A stretch of DNA of 64,000 bases from Rhizobium sp. 18065 (GTDB taxonomy: Bacteria; Pseudomonadota; Alphaproteobacteria; Rhizobiales; Rhizobiaceae): the NCBI RefSeq assembly GCF_902706095.1, contig NZ_CACSJP010000010.1:62001-126000 (forward strand). Direction: 5' to 3'. Below the pieces are notes generated by a model. It did not search any database. It worked only from the letters and a program-made list of their open reading frames with translations, and was not told the origin of the DNA. Shown one piece after another: positions 63,887-64,000 of this stretch (position 1 is its first letter; every line of letters starts with the position of its first letter). Position numbers and translations under genes: made by a program.

Positions 63887-63918
63887 GTTCCTCCATGACA
63901 ACAGAGGAGATATCGAAC

Positions 63919-64000
63919 ATGGGCGACGTTGAAGCAGCAAGACATCACAACAGCCAAGCGCCGACGACAAGCGGTCCGGTTGCCGGCCCGCAGGCGCACC
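63919..64000 (+). CDS. start of an unidentified gene (cut by window end)
   Basis: ATG 63919 with GAGGAGA (63904-63910) upstream; 27 codons are visible. The segment is polar and Ala/Pro/His-rich (MGDVEAARHH...) without recognisable family. An in-frame ATG at 63895 precedes the ribosome-binding site and is less likely. The possible GGAAC promoter upstream hints at a stress-induced protein. Confidence 0.5.
   Translation, partial: MGDVEAARHHNSQAPTTSGPVAGPQAH

Noticed and set aside
1-64000. CRISPR arrays, insertion sequences, tRNA and rRNA genes
   Set aside because: No spaced direct repeats of CRISPR type, no transposase reading frame with terminal inverted repeats, and no cloverleaf or rRNA sequence was recognised by eye; a tRNA or IS search was not run.

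Overview
The window looks like a chromosome or large-replicon segment of a Rhizobiaceae alphaproteobacterium (Rhizobium/Agrobacterium type). The base composition is G+C-rich apart from one island. The rhamnose genes follow the rhaRSTPQUK plus rhaDI arrangement known from Rhizobium leguminosarum, nitrate genes are controlled by NasS/NasT, and ABC uptake systems are very abundant. No rRNA, tRNA or CRISPR array was seen. All assignments come from reading the sequence; no database search was run.

Layout. 1-3059: a truncated twin-ATPase transporter gene and a DXD glycosyltransferase. 3060-3890: an AT-rich island with one membrane-protein gene and six 7-bp tandem repeats just upstream of recQ. 5842-11362: cupin, two unrelated ester/peptide-type hydrolases, an ACT protein and an orphan family-5 solute-binding protein facing an XRE-type regulator. 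12289-23947: one tightly packed minus-strand operon that joins a carnitine/gamma-butyrobetaine-type catabolic set (BKACE, carnitine dehydrogenase-thioesterase fusion, acyl-CoA dehydrogenase, NDP-forming acyl-CoA synthetase, CaiD) to a peptide-type ABC transporter, with a divergent CdhR-like regulator. 25042-26581: small ORFs, a terminator and a 1-Cys peroxiredoxin.

26610-37373: a nitrogen-scavenging locus. A BMP-type ABC transporter is co-transcribed with formamidase, biuret hydrolase (all three catalytic residues at the known positions), a cyanuric-acid-hydrolase/barbiturase family enzyme, a second isochorismatase-fold hydrolase and a cupin. A divergent GntR regulator and repeated GTATGCA motifs sit at its head. 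It directly abuts the assimilatory nitrate operon (47453-37370: nrtABC, nirBD, nasA, cysG).

The nitrate operon is preceded by a -24/-12 (sigma-54) promoter. A transcribed leader follows that can fold into two hexaloop hairpins with A1/G4 loops, the second mutually exclusive with an intrinsic terminator. This is the architecture expected of an ANTAR-protein (NasT) antitermination target; nasS and nasT lie immediately upstream.

49790-60866: L-rhamnose catabolism. The regulator/transporter/mutarotase/kinase operon diverges from rhaD, with a 19-bp inverted repeat whose outer ends form the -35 boxes of both promoters. A small antisense Pmp3-family gene splits rhaD from rhaI. 60964-64000: a Bax-inhibitor-1 family protein, an ECF sigma/anti-sigma pair, an ExoD-like membrane protein and the start of a gene cut by the window end.
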